Shown here in pieces: positions 36,615-45,730 of a DNA stretch of 64,000 nt; position 1 is the stretch's first letter, and each line of letters starts with the position of its first letter. The notes beneath the pieces were generated by a model. The model was not told the origin of the DNA, did no database searches, and worked only from the letters and a program-made list of their open reading frames with translations. The DNA is from Mucilaginibacter rubeus (GTDB lineage: Bacteria; Bacteroidota; Bacteroidia; Sphingobacteriales; Sphingobacteriaceae): positions 124,001 to 188,000 of the forward strand of contig NZ_BMKD01000006.1 of assembly GCF_014643835.1 (NCBI RefSeq). The letters are read 5' to 3'. The translations under genes were made by a program, and so were the position numbers.

Positions 36615-36881
36615 TTAATATCCTTTAACGGCTTCATCTACATAACACCATAGCCAGCGCTCACCTGGTTCGGCAGATATAACTACGGGATGGCCTGTAG
36701 CGTGGAAATGCTTAGTCATATGCGTATTGGGTGAACTATCGCAGCAAAGCGTAACGCCGCAGGTTTGGCAGGTACGCAGGTGCAGCCATGAACCGTGATG
36801 TTTTATGCATTCCTCACAAACGTAGCCTTTGGGCTCGGTTATGCTTTCAACAGCTTCGATGTGGGCACAGGTTTCTTCCAT
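36615..36881 (-). CDS. UBP-type zinc-finger protein
   Basis: 88 residues forming one ZnF-UBP domain: C5 and H7 (CAHIE), GYVCEECIKHHGSWLHLRTC, TCGVTLCCDSS, HMTKHFHATGHPVVIS and ERWLWCYVDEAV. These give the Cys/His set that binds zinc. In eukaryotes the fold binds ubiquitin C-termini; bacterial copies have no known ligand. It is the last gene of a three-gene unit with the receiver/reductase and CNBD kinase genes, 23 bases from the former. Confidence 0.9.
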   Translation of the reverse strand: MEETCAHIEAVESITEPKGYVCEECIKHHGSWLHLRTCQTCGVTLCCDSSPNTHMTKHFHATGHPVVISAEPGERWLWCYVDEAVKGY

Positions 36882-36904
36882 AGGTGTATGTAGTGATTAA
36901 TAAT

Positions 36905-38566
36905 TTAAACTTCGGCAAGATATTTATGTACGAAACTTATAGCCATTGAGCCTTCGCCTACGGCAGATGCCACGCGGTTCATAGCCCCGGCACGCACATC
37001 GCCGGCTGCAAATATACCCGGGCAACTGGTTTCTAACAGGAACGGATCACGTTTAAGCTTCCAAACTTTGTTAAAGTTCTCGTAACTGCGCAACTCCCGG
37101 CCGGTTTCAATAAAGTCTTTATTATTTTTAATGATGTCCAGCTTTATCCAGTCGGTATACGGCTTGGCACCAATAAATATATATAATGCGTTAGCAGTTT
37201 TAACTTCGCTTTCCTTGGTTTTGCAGTTTTGTATCGTAAGCTTTTCAAGGCAGTTAGTGCCTTCGGCCTCAATTACCTCGGTATTTGGCATAACCTTTAT
37301 ATTGGGCGTATCGGCAATCTGGTTGATCAGGTAGGCAGACATGGTTGCCGTCAAATCATCCCTGCGGATAATAATATGCACGTTTTTTGCAAATTTGGAA
37401 AGGTACATAGCTGCCTGTCCGGCCGAGTTACCTCCGCCAATTACAAACACCTCTTTACCTGTACATGCCGAAGCTTCGGTAGTAGCCGCGCCATAGTAAA
37501 TGCCGGCTCCGGTAAAGTTATCAACGCCTTTAACTTCCAGTTTACGGTAATCAACACCGGTAGTAATTACTACTGTACGGCTGATGATCTCGGGCCCGTC
37601 ATCCAAAATAATGGTTTTGTAGCCATCTTTTTGTTTGATATCGCTTACAGATTGGGGTGATAAAAATTCGGCGCCTAAACGCATAGCCTGACTTATGGCG
37701 CGACGGGTAAGATCGGCGCCGCTTAAACCTGCCGGGAAACCCAGATAATTTTCAATACGGGAGCTGGTACCGGCCTGTCCGCCCGGTGCTTTACGCTCAA
37801 TCAATAAAGTTTTTAAGCCTTCTGATGAACCATATACGGCAGCAGCCAACCCTGCAGGGCCGGCACCAATGATCACCACGTCATAAACATCAGTGAGCTG
37901 GGTTGGATTTTTACCCATTTTATCGGCAATGTCCCTGATGGTTGGTTTTGTTAAACAACTGCCATCCTCAAATATCACCATCGGCAAATCATCGGTTGTG
38001 CGGTTATTGATGGTAAGCAAACTGGCCGAATCGATATTTTTTTCAATATCAAACCAACGGTAAGGGATCAGGTTACCGGCTAAAAAATCTTTTATAACGT
38101 GCGATTGAGGCGAAAACTGGTAGCCAACGAGCTTCATACCCACAAATTCGGGTATGTAGTGGCTATGCCAGTCATCGAGCAAGTCATTTATTACAGGATA
38201 AAGTTTTTCCTCTGGCGGGTTCCAGGGCTTCATCAGGTAATAATCAAGCTGTACATCGTTAATGGCTTTAATGGCGGCATCAGTATCGGAGTAGGCGGTA
38301 AGCAGTACCCGTTTAGCCTCGGGGAATACTTTTTTTGCCTTCTCCAAAAATTTAACGCCTTCCATTTCGGGCATGCGCTGGTCGCACAAAAATAAGGCGA
38401 CCACCTCCGAACTGTTTTTCAGTTCGATAAGGGTATCATATGCCTCATTTGCCGATGTTGTGCTTAGTATTTTATATTCTTTGCCATACTGCGACTTTAA
38501 ATCGCGGCTTATTGACCGCAGTACCTGCGGATCATCATCTATGGAAAATATTATCGGACGGCTCAT
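36905..38566 (-). CDS. response-regulator receiver fused to thioredoxin-reductase-like flavoprotein
   Basis: 553 residues. Receiver domain 1-125: acidic DDD at 10-12, phospho-acceptor D62 (CDQRMPEMEG), K113 (LMKPW). A glutaredoxin-like linker occupies about 145-220 (GYQFSPQSHVIKDFLAG, NLIPYRWFDIEK) with no CxxC. A two-dinucleotide flavoprotein runs from 228: FAD motif GAGPAG at 234-239, NAD(P)H motif GGGNSA at 377-382, FAD motif GIFAAGDVR at 517-525. Where thioredoxin reductase has CxxC the sequence reads GAATTEASACTGK, with a single cysteine. So it is phosphorylation-controlled and probably reduces something other than thioredoxin by dithiol exchange. The kinase upstream is the likely phosphodonor. 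Confidence 0.93.
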   Translation of the reverse strand: MSRPIIFSIDDDPQVLRSISRDLKSQYGKEYKILSTTSANEAYDTLIELKNSSEVVALFLCDQRMPEMEGVKFLEKAKKVFPEAKRVLLTAYSDTDAAIKAINDVQLDYYLMKPWNPPEEKLYPVINDLLDDWHSHYIPEFVGMKLVGYQFSPQSHVIKDFLAGNLIPYRWFDIEKNIDSASLLTINNRTTDDLPMVIFEDGSCLTKPTIRDIADKMGKNPTQLTDVYDVVIIGAGPAGLAAAVYGSSEGLKTLLIERKAPGGQAGTSSRIENYLGFPAGLSGADLTRRAISQAMRLGAEFLSPQSVSDIKQKDGYKTIILDDGPEIISRTVVITTGVDYRKLEVKGVDNFTGAGIYYGAATTEASACTGKEVFVIGGGNSAGQAAMYLSKFAKNVHIIIRRDDLTATMSAYLINQIADTPNIKVMPNTEVIEAEGTNCLEKLTIQNCKTKESEVKTANALYIFIGAKPYTDWIKLDIIKNNKDFIETGRELRSYENFNKVWKLKRDPFLLETSCPGIFAAGDVRAGAMNRVASAVGEGSMAISFVHKYLAEV

Positions 38567-38619
38567 AGGGTAAATATGCAGGCAAATTAACTAATATTTT
38601 TGGTAAAATCAGTTTTTTG

Positions 38620-40038
38620 CTAACCATTTATCGGGAAGCAAACTATAAACTCGGTATGCCCGGGTCTTGATTTTACCTTTATTGAACCGCGGTGCTGCTT
38701 CACAATACGCTGCACCACTTCAAGGCCCATACCAGTGCCTTTGCCCATTTCTTTTGTGGTAAAGAACGGATCGTAGATCTGGCTGATATTATCTTCGGGT
38801 ATACCGGGCCCATCATCAATGATTCTTACTTCAACAAAGTCGTTATCTTTTTTTGTGCGGATGGTAAGTGTGCCTCTCTCATTTATTTCCATGGCATCAA
38901 GGGCATTATCAACCAGGTTGGTCCAAACCTGGTTAAGTTCGCCGATAAGCGCTTTCACTTCGGGCAGGGTTTCATCAAACTCTTCAATTACGGTAATATT
39001 TTCCTTCCTGATCTTGTAACCCAACATGGTAATCGTGTTACGGATCCCTACGTGGATATCGGCATACTGCTTATCCTGCGCGCGATCCATATGGGTAAAT
39101 GTTTTAACGGAACTTACCAATTCGGCAATACGTCGTGCAGACTCCTGGATATCTTCAATCATCTTTTCGCCCATAAGCTTGGCACTAAGCCAGCCCATAA
39201 TGATTGGTACCGCATGTTCTGGAATGTGCGATTTTAGTGCCTCCAGATTTTCGGTAGTAAAGCTAAAGTCAACAAAGCTTTCGGCTATATCATAGGCATC
39301 CTCAACACCGTTATCTTCCAGCCATTCTGATATTTCGTCTTCAAGTTGGGTGCGCTGTTTTAGTGTAAGGCGGGTATAGCATTCCTTTTTATTCAGGATC
39401 CTGAAAAGTTCGTCTGTCAAACCATCAACCTGCTCATCACTCGCCCTTATGGCAAACATATTTTTTAGGTGGGCAGGCACCATACGCAGGTGTTTTCTTA
39501 ATGACAGCGAGTCGCGCACAATGGCCGATGCCGGGTTATTAAGCTCATGCGCTAAACCGGCAGATAGCTTACCTAAAGCCATCATTTTATCATTTTGCTG
39601 CTGCATGGCCGTAAAATCGCGTACGCGGGTAGTCATGATATGTACCAGCGCCTGCGTAAGCTCAAAATGGTTCCGAATCATCTCCATGATTTCGGCTGTA
39701 GGGTAACTCAACACCGTCAGTTCGCCAACAGCCTGGGCATAGCCTTTGGCTATGAGACCGCGGGAATAGGGCATATAACCCGTGATACTTCCTTTTTCAA
39801 CCATGGTATAGTCGCGACGCGAACCCTGCTGCATCATAAAGAAGCGCATGTTGCCTTCTATTATAAAATGTGGGCCTGTAAGATCCTGCCCCGGCTCCAT
39901 TAGGTATTCACCATCTTCAAATGTTAAGATCTCACTTTTATCAATCAGCCATTGCAGCTGATCGTCGGGTATATTGGCCAAAGCTTCAAAAGCTTTTAAG
40001 TCTGATACGCTTACCTGTAGTTCACTTACCTTTTGCAT
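38620..40038 (-). CDS. cyclic-nucleotide-binding-domain histidine kinase
   Basis: 472 residues, no membrane segment. A cNMP-binding-like domain occupies about 15-135 (LTFEDGEYLMEPGQDLTGPH, FIIEGNMRFFMMQQ, AVGELTVLSYPTAEI). The DHp helix carries phospho-histidine H164 in LSAGLAHELNNP. HATPase motifs are VWTNLVDNALDAM (N box), IIDDGPGIPED (G1) and GKGTGMGLEVVQRIV (G2). Soluble sensor kinase, first gene of the unit that continues with the receiver/reductase fusion and the UBP finger. Its ligand is unknown. Confidence 0.93.
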   Translation of the reverse strand: MQKVSELQVSVSDLKAFEALANIPDDQLQWLIDKSEILTFEDGEYLMEPGQDLTGPHFIIEGNMRFFMMQQGSRRDYTMVEKGSITGYMPYSRGLIAKGYAQAVGELTVLSYPTAEIMEMIRNHFELTQALVHIMTTRVRDFTAMQQQNDKMMALGKLSAGLAHELNNPASAIVRDSLSLRKHLRMVPAHLKNMFAIRASDEQVDGLTDELFRILNKKECYTRLTLKQRTQLEDEISEWLEDNGVEDAYDIAESFVDFSFTTENLEALKSHIPEHAVPIIMGWLSAKLMGEKMIEDIQESARRIAELVSSVKTFTHMDRAQDKQYADIHVGIRNTITMLGYKIRKENITVIEEFDETLPEVKALIGELNQVWTNLVDNALDAMEINERGTLTIRTKKDNDFVEVRIIDDGPGIPEDNISQIYDPFFTTKEMGKGTGMGLEVVQRIVKQHRGSIKVKSRPGHTEFIVCFPING

Positions 40039-40147
40039 AATTTAAAAGTAGGGAATATTATTTAATGATGTAAAAATGAGGCAAAAAATTGCAATTAGGT
40101 GAACCTGTGCAGGATGGATTTTGTTTGTCTGTACCAGGATTTTGTCT

Positions 40148-40184
40148 GAACCGGGATTTAGGGGATTATTGGATTCCCTGGATT
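40148..40184. repeat. left arm of an imperfect inverted repeat
   Basis: Reads gaaccgggatttaggggatt and continues to tggatt. The inverted partner is at 40305-40341, with about 26 of 37 positions shared. It looks like the degenerate GGATTT-rich spacer repeats of Sphingobacteriaceae. Confidence 0.55.
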
Positions 40185-40234
40185 CGTGTCCTCATGAAAC
40201 GCTTTGTTAATATGGAAAGTTGATGGCTTTGAAG

Positions 40235-40256
40235 GCGATCGTGGAGACACGATCGC
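40235..40256. repeat. perfect hairpin inside the repeat-bounded element
   Basis: GCGATCGTG-GAGA-CACGATCGC: a 9-base GC-rich stem with a GAGA tetraloop. No T run, so not a terminator. It may be a REP-type palindrome. Confidence 0.65.
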
Positions 40257-40304
40257 AGGGGCAGAATATCGAATGGCTCGGTTAATCTTCAGGCAGCATT
40301 CAAA

Positions 40305-40341
40305 AATCCAGTAATCAGGAAAATCCTATAAATCCGGGTTC
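40305..40341. repeat. right arm of an imperfect inverted repeat
   Basis: Inverted relative of 40148-40184 (reverse complement reads gaacccggatttataggatt and continues to tggatt). It runs into the LytTR regulator stop codon at 40340. Confidence 0.55.
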
Positions 40342-41083
40342 AATTCCATTTGCTCAAAAATACCCCGAAGGCTTCTTTATACTGATCCCCAACGGTAATG
40401 TTCACTTTACCTATCTGTAAAGCGTTGCGGGTAATGGAGTTGATTTTATTGAGCGATACAATGAATGAACGATGTACACGCATAAAACGTTTGGATGGCA
40501 GTTTTTCTTCCAAAGCTTTTAAACTGGTGAGGGAAAGCAATGGTTTTTCCTTATCCTGAAGATAGATTTTTACATAATCTTTCAAACCTTCAATGTACAA
40601 GATGTCATTAAGAGCGATCCTTACTAACTGGTATTCTATCTTTAAAAACAAGTACTCTTCCTCTTCGGGTTCAGCGGCAATTACGGTTGCAGGGCTGTTC
40701 GAGCGGTTCACCAGTTCAAAATAATTCAGGGCTTTGTTTGAAGCATGCAAAAATTCTTCATAGTTAAAGGGTTTGAGCAGGTAATCGAGAGCATCAACCC
40801 GGTAGCCTTCAATAGCAAACTGGTTGTAGGCGGTGGTAAAAATAATGCGGGGTTTAGTTGCTCCGCGGCTGTCAAGCACCCGGGCCAGCTCCATGCCATT
40901 AAGGTTAGGCATTTGGATGTCCAAAAAAATAAGATCAACCTTTTGATCCTGCAAGCCGACAAGCGCCTCTACGGCACTGCTATAACGGCCAATCAGTTTC
41001 AGGAAGGGGGTTTGCTCGATAAAAGCACAAACCAGGCCCAGCGCAAGCGGCTCATCATCAATCGCTATGCAGTTAATTATCAT
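40340..41083 (-). CDS. LytTR-family response regulator
   Basis: 247 residues. Receiver domain 1-120 with the phospho-acceptor D55 (LIFLDIQMPN) and KPF (LLKPFNYEEF). The LytTR DNA-binding domain (about 145-247) has LNDILYIEGLKDYVKIYLQD, LKALEEKLPSKRFMRVHRSF and IVSLNKINSI. Its start overlaps the stop of the kinase gene by 4 bases, so they form one coupled pair. The divergent TonB-type barrel gene is a plausible target. Confidence 0.95.
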   Translation of the reverse strand: MIINCIAIDDEPLALGLVCAFIEQTPFLKLIGRYSSAVEALVGLQDQKVDLIFLDIQMPNLNGMELARVLDSRGATKPRIIFTTAYNQFAIEGYRVDALDYLLKPFNYEEFLHASNKALNYFELVNRSNSPATVIAAEPEEEEYLFLKIEYQLVRIALNDILYIEGLKDYVKIYLQDKEKPLLSLTSLKALEEKLPSKRFMRVHRSFIVSLNKINSITRNALQIGKVNITVGDQYKEAFGVFLSKWN

Positions 41084-42150
41084 GACAGGTTAAGGGTTAA
41101 GTGAACAGTATAGATATTGGCGGTTACATCCTCAGTAATATCCAGTTTATATTTTCCTGCATAGAGCAAATCAAGCCGGCGAATGGTATTGGTTAAACCG
41201 ATACCTTTATTTTCGCCAATGTTTAGGTTATGATCTTTATAGATGCCATTCTCTACCTTTAACTCCAGCTGGTTATCATGCTGATCGATATTGATGTGGA
41301 TAGCACTCGGCTCTGTAGCGCTGATGCCGTGTTTAAAGGCGTTTTCTACAAAAGGTAAAAAAATCATTGGGGCAACGGTTACATCATTGGTATGCGCCGG
41401 CGGAGTAAAAATAACGGTTACTTTTTCGGTAAGGCGCAACTCCATAAGACTGATGTAATCTTTGATAAAAGCTATTTCCTGGCTTAATAATGCAGTGCCA
41501 TGTTGTGTATCATATAACACATATCGCATCATGCGCGAAAGCTGGTGCAGCGCCTTGCGCGATGTTTCGGCGTTAACATGGGTAAGCGCATAAATGTTAT
41601 TAAGCGTATTGAAAAAGAAATGCGGGTTAATCTGGGCTTTCAGAAAAGATAATTCAGAACTGATCTTGTCCTGCTCCAGGGCCTGGCGCAGGCGGATATC
41701 CATCTGCCATTTTTGGATAGCCGTAATACTGGTGCTGATCCCTAAAACCAACGCCACTATAACGGTACCAAAAATATCCCAGCCGCCGCGGTCTTTTGGT
41801 TTTGGCGGGCGGTGCTGCCGGTGAAAAACCGCCTCCATGTGCTCATGCATATGCAGCGCTTTATCGGCCCAATTGTTAAGTAATAGAAAAACTATTACTA
41901 CACCTACAACGGCTATAAAGTACATGCCGGTGCGGTCATGCAACAAAAATCGCGGAACAAGTAATTTGCTGTTAAAGTAATAGGCAGCAACCAGTATAAA
42001 AAAAGTAACCGCCTGTTTGATCCAAAACTGGTACGGAAATTCAACATTCCAGGTAAGCGGCTGGTAAAAGAACAACAGCAGTCCAAACACCACCCATATT
42101 AAGATATGAATGAGGACGGTAATGGTATTGCTTTTTGATTTAAGGCTCAT
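41080..42150 (-). CDS. LytS-type sensor histidine kinase
   Basis: 356 residues. Four membrane helices in about 1-145 (VLIHILIWVVFGLLLFFY, FILVAAYYFNSKLLV, FIAVVGVVIVFLLLNNW, GTVIVALVLGISTSI). A His_kinase domain follows with QINPHFFFNTLNNIYALT and a HATPase_c with IFLPFVENAFKHGIS and GIGLTNTIRRLDLLY. A histidine/proline-rich loop (HEHMEAVFHRQHRPPKPKDRG) lies between helices three and four and could bind a metal. Cotranscribed with the LytTR regulator. Confidence 0.94.
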   Translation of the reverse strand: MSLKSKSNTITVLIHILIWVVFGLLLFFYQPLTWNVEFPYQFWIKQAVTFFILVAAYYFNSKLLVPRFLLHDRTGMYFIAVVGVVIVFLLLNNWADKALHMHEHMEAVFHRQHRPPKPKDRGGWDIFGTVIVALVLGISTSITAIQKWQMDIRLRQALEQDKISSELSFLKAQINPHFFFNTLNNIYALTHVNAETSRKALHQLSRMMRYVLYDTQHGTALLSQEIAFIKDYISLMELRLTEKVTVIFTPPAHTNDVTVAPMIFLPFVENAFKHGISATEPSAIHINIDQHDNQLELKVENGIYKDHNLNIGENKGIGLTNTIRRLDLLYAGKYKLDITEDVTANIYTVHLTLNLS

Positions 42151-42434
42151 TTAGGGGATTTACGCTACGGTGCACGGCAAATAAATTTACAGATATAATT
42201 CAGCAATATTACAAATCAATAAGACTATAAGACAATTATAATCGCCCGGGAGGCAAAAATCACCGATGAACGCTTTGATCTGATCTTTAAAGACTTCTAT
42301 CAACCTTTCGTAGGATAACAGTCAGTGTTTATAGGCAAAAAGCTGTATCCCGTCTATACATAAACAACGCCCGTCTATTCCCTTTTTTTCACTAAAAATA
42401 ATGCTATTGTTTTGGGGCTGTTAATCAGCATAAA

Positions 42435-45284
42435 ATGAAAATCCTATACTCCTTGGCAGTAATTATTGCCTTAGCGTTTATCAAACCGTTTAACGCAAAA
42501 GCCGACCCTGGCCGTACGGTTAAAGGTGTCGTAAAAGACTCTACCGGTTACGTGGTTGCGGGTACGAGCGTAAAAATGCTTACCGGTACCGACAGCACTA
42601 CCGTTATTACGGGTGCCGATGGTACCTTTACATTTAACAATGTGACAGTAAGCCAGTTTAGTTTAGTTTTTAGCTCGATAGGTTATGAACCACTCAGGCG
42701 CAGGTTTGTGTTGGCTAATGATAATAAGCCGGCTAATTTGCCGCCGGTTATCCTGAAAATAGAAACTACGATGTTAAAAACCGTAGTTATTGCGGATGTG
42801 AACCCGGTAAAGCTTAAGGAAGATACCATTGAATTTAACGCCGATGCTTACAAAGTACGCGATAATGCCCCTGTTGAAGATGTGATTAAAAAACTGCCTG
42901 GTATGGATGTTGATAAAGATGGCAATATTACCGCCCAGGGCAAAAGTGTAACCAAGGTGCGTGTTAATGGAAAGGATTTTTTTGGAGGCGACGTTAAAAC
43001 AGCTACAAAAAACCTGCCTGCCGATATCGTACAAAATATCCAGATCATAGATGATTATGGCGATCAGGCAAATCTTACCGGTGTAAAAATCGGCGAACCG
43101 GATAAGGTACTGAACATAACTATTAAGCAAAATAAAAACTATGGTTACTTTGGGCAGGCCAGCATAGGTGGCGGGCGGGATGCTATTCCCGGTGTCTCAA
43201 GCGATAAGGAGAGCAACAGGCATGTGGCTTCGGCCAATGTGTTTAGCTTTAATGGCAACAGACAGCTGGCTTTTTTGGGTAACCTTAACAACACCAATAC
43301 CAATCTGTTTAGTTTTGGAGGTGGTGGTCCAAGAGGTGGCGGACCGGGTGGCCCTCCGGGATCAAACAGCAGCTCATCAAACGGGATCACTACAGCACGT
43401 TCGTTCGGGTTCAATTATCGCGATAGCTGGGGCAAAAAAATTACCGCTTATGGCAGTTACAGTTTTGCCGATAATTCGGTGAACACCATCAGCAGCACTA
43501 TTCAAAATAATCTTTCGTCAACCAATCCCAGTACCAATACGCAAACCAATAACCAGCAAGACGAAAAGCTGAACCACCGGATTAATTTCAACATTGAGTA
43601 TAAACCCGATACCGTAAACTATATAAAGATTACCCCAACATATGCTTACGCCAGCACCAATACTACATCCGACGCAACCAGTTTACTGCTCAGAAATTCG
43701 GAAACGGTATCAAATTATAGCCTCGCAAACCTCAGTAAATCAACCGAGCCCAATTATGGTGTTAATGTGTTGCTTAACCACAGGTTTAACAGTCACGGGC
43801 GCAACTTCAGTGTAAATGTTGGGGCAGGCAGCTATACCATTAACAAATATCAAAACCCGGTTTACACTTATATTGACGGGGCCCGCAACGCACCTTTAAA
43901 CCAGTTCATCAATACTGATAGCCGTACCGATAGTGTGGGGACTACGGTATCATACATGGAACCTATCAGCAAAAAAGGATACCTGGAGCTTAACTACGCT
44001 TACCATTACTCCTACACCACTGCCGACAGGGCCACCGATACCCTGGCCGATGATGGAAATATCAACCGATACGATTTGTTAAGCAATAACTATAATTCGA
44101 CCTTTGTTACCAACAGGTTCGGGCTTAACTATCGTTTTATCGACAAAAAATACAATTATACCCTGGGCCTGGTAGCGCAACCTACGCTATTAAAAGGATC
44201 GTCGATAGTTGATGGCACACCATTTACTACTAATAACAATACGTTTAATTGGGCGCCTACTGCAAGGTTCATTTATAACTTTTCGCGCAGTCAGTCACTT
44301 AGTTTAAACTATAATGGCAGCAGCAACCAGCCTACTTATACCGAGTTGCAGCCGGTTACCGATTTTAGTAACGCATCATACCCGGTACAAGGTAACCCCG
44401 ATCTGAAACCGGAGTTCAACAACACGCTGTCGTTAAAATACAATAAATTCAATTTTGAAAGCGGGAACGTGTTTTTCAGTAACCTGTCGTTCATTAAAAC
44501 AGATAATAAGATAGTAGCCAACACCATTACCTACCCCAGAAATTATGCACCAAACAGTAAACTTGCGGGAAGTATCTTAACCCAATATTTAAATGCCGAT
44601 GGCTATTATTCGGCCCAGGGGTTTTACGTGTTCGCCAAGCCATGGCAAAAAAGAAAATATAATTTATTCATGATCGGTAACATTTCGTACAATAACAACG
44701 TCTCATATATTAGTAACGTTGACTCTGCTACCTATAACATGACAACCGAAAAGAATATAGCCAAAAATTTGGTATTATCTCAAGGCGCGCGCTTTAGGGT
44801 AAGCATTACCGACGTTATTGATGCCGAAGCAAGCACTACTTACAGCGTTAACACCTCAAGCAATTCTATCAAACAGGCAAATGTTAACAGTAACTTCCAA
44901 ACGCTTAATCTTGGCCTTAATGGCAAAAGCTATTTTAAAGACTGGACCCTGAGCTATGATTATTCAAAAATGATCTACTATGGTTATACGGGCGCTACCA
45001 ATCCTAATATATTGAATACCTATGTTGAGCGTCGCTTTTTGAAAGGCAATGCCGGTACGTTACGCTTTTCGGTGATGGATGTGTTTAATGAAAATACCGG
45101 GTATACTACCACTCAGAACGGCAGCTATATCACTCAAACCAACAGTAATCGTTTGGGGCGTTACTACTTGTTAACCTTTACGCTTAAGCTACAGAAATTT
45201 GCCGGCAAAAGGCCAACCATGGAGCGTGGCGGACCGGGTGCTCCACCTCCGGGCGGCGGCCCCGGCGGACCGCCGCCATTTTAA
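42435..45284 (+). CDS. TonB-dependent outer-membrane beta-barrel protein
   Basis: 949 residues with a signal peptide (MKILYSLAVIIALAFIKPF, to about 23). A CarboxypepD_reg-like domain (RTVKGVVKDSTGYVVAGTS) and a plug (DAYKVRDNAPVEDVIKKLPG, GKSVTKVRVNGKDFFGGD) precede a large barrel of outer_membrane beta-barrel type (SLNYNGSSNQPTYTELQPV, GNPDLKPEFNNTLSLKYN). A Gly/Pro-rich loop (FGGGGPRGGGPGGPPG) lies in the barrel region and the protein ends in a Pro/Gly-rich tail after the last strand (TFTLKLQKFAG). No SusD partner follows. It is divergent from the LytS/LytTR pair, likely its regulator. Confidence 0.92.
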   Translation: MKILYSLAVIIALAFIKPFNAKADPGRTVKGVVKDSTGYVVAGTSVKMLTGTDSTTVITGADGTFTFNNVTVSQFSLVFSSIGYEPLRRRFVLANDNKPANLPPVILKIETTMLKTVVIADVNPVKLKEDTIEFNADAYKVRDNAPVEDVIKKLPGMDVDKDGNITAQGKSVTKVRVNGKDFFGGDVKTATKNLPADIVQNIQIIDDYGDQANLTGVKIGEPDKVLNITIKQNKNYGYFGQASIGGGRDAIPGVSSDKESNRHVASANVFSFNGNRQLAFLGNLNNTNTNLFSFGGGGPRGGGPGGPPGSNSSSSNGITTARSFGFNYRDSWGKKITAYGSYSFADNSVNTISSTIQNNLSSTNPSTNTQTNNQQDEKLNHRINFNIEYKPDTVNYIKITPTYAYASTNTTSDATSLLLRNSETVSNYSLANLSKSTEPNYGVNVLLNHRFNSHGRNFSVNVGAGSYTINKYQNPVYTYIDGARNAPLNQFINTDSRTDSVGTTVSYMEPISKKGYLELNYAYHYSYTTADRATDTLADDGNINRYDLLSNNYNSTFVTNRFGLNYRFIDKKYNYTLGLVAQPTLLKGSSIVDGTPFTTNNNTFNWAPTARFIYNFSRSQSLSLNYNGSSNQPTYTELQPVTDFSNASYPVQGNPDLKPEFNNTLSLKYNKFNFESGNVFFSNLSFIKTDNKIVANTITYPRNYAPNSKLAGSILTQYLNADGYYSAQGFYVFAKPWQKRKYNLFMIGNISYNNNVSYISNVDSATYNMTTEKNIAKNLVLSQGARFRVSITDVIDAEASTTYSVNTSSNSIKQANVNSNFQTLNLGLNGKSYFKDWTLSYDYSKMIYYGYTGATNPNILNTYVERRFLKGNAGTLRFSVMDVFNENTGYTTTQNGSYITQTNSNRLGRYYLLTFTLKLQKFAGKRPTMERGGPGAPPPGGGPGGPPPF

Positions 45285-45730
45285 AGAACAGCAAAGGTTC
45301 ATAAAATATTAAAAACCTTCCCATCCCTGAGAACGATGGTGAGTTCAGATCAAAAAGCATGATGATCTGAGATTTAGTTGATGTTATCATCAGATAACTG
45401 CAGGGCGTTCCGGGGTGAGATACGGGACGCCCCTTTTTTATTAATTATACGTTAATGCACTTATTTAGGTTTCGATTTTTGGCTTAAACCAATTTATTAT
45501 TCAATCAATCTGAATATCAACGCAGTAGTATGAGATATTATTCTCATTTTTTTTATTATTTAATTAAACTACACAAACCAAAGATTAAACTTTTATGTGT
45601 TAATTTACCTGGACCGTTTTTGCGGGGGTACTTCGTAGCCCGAATATTTGTTAATTTAGCCCTTTATAAAAAATAAGCTTTTTTTACAGTTTTTAATTAC
45701 ATTTAACCCATTATTTGTAAATAAAACTGA
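45285..45730. other. 446-base intergenic region
   Basis: The terminator of the TonB-type barrel gene occupies 45403-45440; the rest, up to the AraC gene, is A/T-rich and has no open frame. It must contain the araC-type promoter. No clear operator was seen. Confidence 0.5.
45403..45440 (+). terminator. intrinsic terminator after TonB-type barrel gene
   Basis: Stem GGGCGTTCC / GGGACGCCC (9 base pairs with one G-T) with a 12-base loop, then a C and a T run (TTTTTT). Confidence 0.8.

Larger units (their letters stand above)
40039..40339. other. intergenic region with repeat-bounded element
   Basis: 301 bases upstream of the CNBD kinase and downstream of the LytTR regulator. It contains a pair of inverted imperfect repeats at its two ends and a perfect hairpin in the middle (given separately). 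No open frame. Confidence 0.6.
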
